From an uncultured Sutterellaceae bacterium (GTDB lineage Bacteria > Pseudomonadota > Gammaproteobacteria > Burkholderiales > Burkholderiaceae_F), in assembly GCA_947253615.1 (NCBI GenBank), contig CAMYAA010000035.1:1-7570 (forward strand): a stretch of DNA of 7,570 nt. The letters are read 5' to 3'. Under the pieces are notes generated by a model, which saw only the letters and a list, made by a program, of their open reading frames with translations, was not told the origin of the DNA and searched no databases. Below, piece by piece: positions 6,119 through 7,570 of this stretch. How positions within the stretch are numbered: position 1 is the stretch's first letter; each line of letters starts with the position of its first letter. The translations under genes were made by a program, and so were the position numbers.

Positions 6119-7522
6119 ATGAAGACCAAATTAATGGCCATGGTGCTTGGTTTAGCCATGGTATATCCGGTTTACGCAGAACAGGTTTATCACACCGACG
6201 TCGCGATTGTGGGCGCGGGTGCCTCGGGTACGGTGGCAGCGGTGAGTGCGGTTGAAGCCGGCTTGAAAGTTGTGATGCTCGAAAAGATGGGCATTCCTGG
6301 GGGTGCTGGGAACTTTATGGAAGGTTCCTTCGCTGCTGAATCCAAGCTTCAAAAAGAAGCGGGCATCAAGCTCACGCGTATTGAAGCTTTCAATCGCATG
6401 ATGCAATACCATCATCAGCGTTTGAATGCCCCGTTAGTAAAGAAGTTCGTGGACTTGAGCCCGGATACCATTCAGTGGGTGGACGATCATGGCGTGCATT
6501 GGAAGGAAGTGAAGTCGGCTTGGCGTAACAACCCGATCAAGACCTGGCATATTTATCCGTACGCCGGTGCACTTCCCCAGACGATGGTGAAGATTTTCAA
6601 GGAAAAGGGTGGCACGCTCCTCTTGAACACGCCTGCGAAGGACTTGATTGTGAAGAATGGTCAAGTGGTTGGTGTTGAAGGCGTCGACAAGAAGGGTGAA
6701 AAGGTTGTGGTTTATGCCAAGGACGTCATTTTGGCGACGGGTGGTTACAACTACAACGTTCCGATGGTTGAAAAGTTAACGGGTATTGACATGATCCCGG
6801 TGGGTCCGAAGGGCCGTACGGGTGACGGTATCAACATGGCGATGAAAGTTGGCGCCGTTGGCGACAACTTAGGCCCGATGATGATTAACGGTGCCTTTAT
6901 GCCTGCGGAAGGGGAAGCCATTTGTAATGGTGCGAACAAGGAATTACGTGCCATGTTCCGTCAAGGCTTACTCTATGTTGACCACACGGGTAAGCGCTTC
7001 TTCAATGAAGAAACGACGATTGACTGGCCGTTAGCCTCTAACGCAATTGCTCGTACGGGTGAATGGACCTACATTGTGTTTGACCACAATACGGTTAAGA
7101 AGTTCTCCACGAAGGGCGAAGGCTATCCCAATCCTTGCGGCAACTTCATTCAACGTCACCAAGCGGCGACGCAGTTAGAAAAGTTACTCAAGGAAAACGA
7201 AAAGAAGGGTAACGTTTGGATTGGCAACACGATTGAAGAAGTGGCCAAGAAGGGTGGTATGGATCCGAAGGCTTTGAAGGCCTCTTGCGATGCGATGACG
7301 AAGTATGCCAAGCAAGGTCATGACGATCAGTTTGGTAAAGATCCGTACTATCTCCAAGCGGTTGACACCGGTCCCTTCTATGTGGTTCGTGGCAAGCTCA
7401 ACACGTTAACGAGTTTGAACGGCGTGAAGGTTAATGAAAACCTTCAGGTGTTAGACAAGAACGACCACGTGATCAAGGGCTTGTATGCCTTAGGTCATGA
7501 CGCTGGTGGTGTGTATGGTGAC
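6119..7522 (+). CDS. Periplasmic FAD-binding flavoprotein of the fumarate/urocanate reductase superfamily, 3' end missing
   Basis: The first 468 codons of the gene are present. The start at 6119 has GGGAG 6 bases upstream and gives a clear Sec signal peptide: basic MKTK, a hydrophobic core and probable cleavage after VYA (residue 20). The mature protein opens with the FAD motif VAIVGAGASG (GxGxxG, residues 32-37) and acidic E55. Later come VILATGGYNYN and GRTGDGINMAMKVGA, which with the N-terminal motif identify an FAD_binding_2 protein. There is no CxxCH, so no heme domain, and no N-terminal FMN-binding domain, so a separate electron donor is expected. From memory of Shewanella flavocytochrome c3, the acid-catalyst Arg of its TTRD motif aligns with Ile301 (NEETTIDW). 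The substrate-binding His falls in LNTLTSLNG (427-435), which has none. The last genomic residues are GHDAGGVYGD, where fumarate reductases have GGVHGANR. Lysine is mostly AAG, suggesting high expression. The substrate is unknown. Confidence 0.85.
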
Positions 7523-7570
7523 CTGTCTCTTATACACATCTCCGAGCCCACGAGACCGTACTAGATCTCG
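7523..7570 (-). other. Nextera/Illumina adapter (artificial sequence)
   Basis: This is the reverse complement of the left adapter: the mosaic end CTGTCTCTTATACACATCT at 7523-7541, the read-2 arm, index CGTACTAG and ATCTCG of P7. Translated in the frame of the flavoprotein it yields LSLIHISEPTRPY and a stop at 7562-7564, an adapter-derived tail that should not be kept in the protein. Confidence 0.99.

Noticed and set aside
1..7570. 48 bp perfect terminal inverted repeats, as in a transposon, linear plasmid or phage end
   Set aside because: The repeats are exactly Nextera adapter, index and P7 sequence; no transposase or other mobile-element gene lies between them.

Overview
The window is one 7.57 kb assembled fragment whose two ends are sequencing adapter, not genome. 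Positions 1-50 and 7523-7570 are the Illumina Nextera transposase adapter, an i7 index and the start of P7, in inverted orientation. The biological insert is 51-7522, and both end genes are cut at tagmentation points. The genes suggest an anaerobic or microaerobic Gram-negative proteobacterium: a DcuC-type dicarboxylate carrier, a secreted fumarate-reductase-like flavoprotein and a CRP/FNR-type regulator side by side. Moderate GC content and this gene set fit gut Burkholderiales of the Sutterella/Parasutterella kind best. That is a low-confidence inference with no marker gene behind it.

Left part (51-3490): a truncated FAD-dependent oxidoreductase of the D-amino-acid dehydrogenase type runs leftward (51-375). 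It is divergent from a rightward cluster: a Nudix hydrolase resembling ADP-ribose pyrophosphatase (628-1242), a family C69 dipeptidase (1346-3094) and a four-helix small membrane protein (3115-3417). The cluster ends in a strong intrinsic terminator (3441-3486). A stable hairpin lies between the Nudix and peptidase genes.

Right part (3491-7522): a DcuC-family carrier (3533-4804, minus) lies downstream of a CRP/FNR-family regulator (5112-5952, minus). The regulator reading frame is broken by one extra G in a G4 run near 5679. Divergent from the regulator, a periplasmic flavoprotein of the fumarate reductase/urocanate reductase superfamily starts at 6119 and runs off the insert at 7522. The ORF extends 13 codons further only because it reads into adapter.

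Interpretation: regulator, carrier and flavoprotein look like a small respiratory or substrate-utilisation module. The flavoprotein keeps the FAD-binding fold but, by my by-eye alignment, lacks the Arg and His that define fumarate reduction in flavocytochrome c3. Its acceptor is therefore probably not fumarate and is unknown. I see no CRISPR array, tRNA, rRNA, insertion sequence or defence system.
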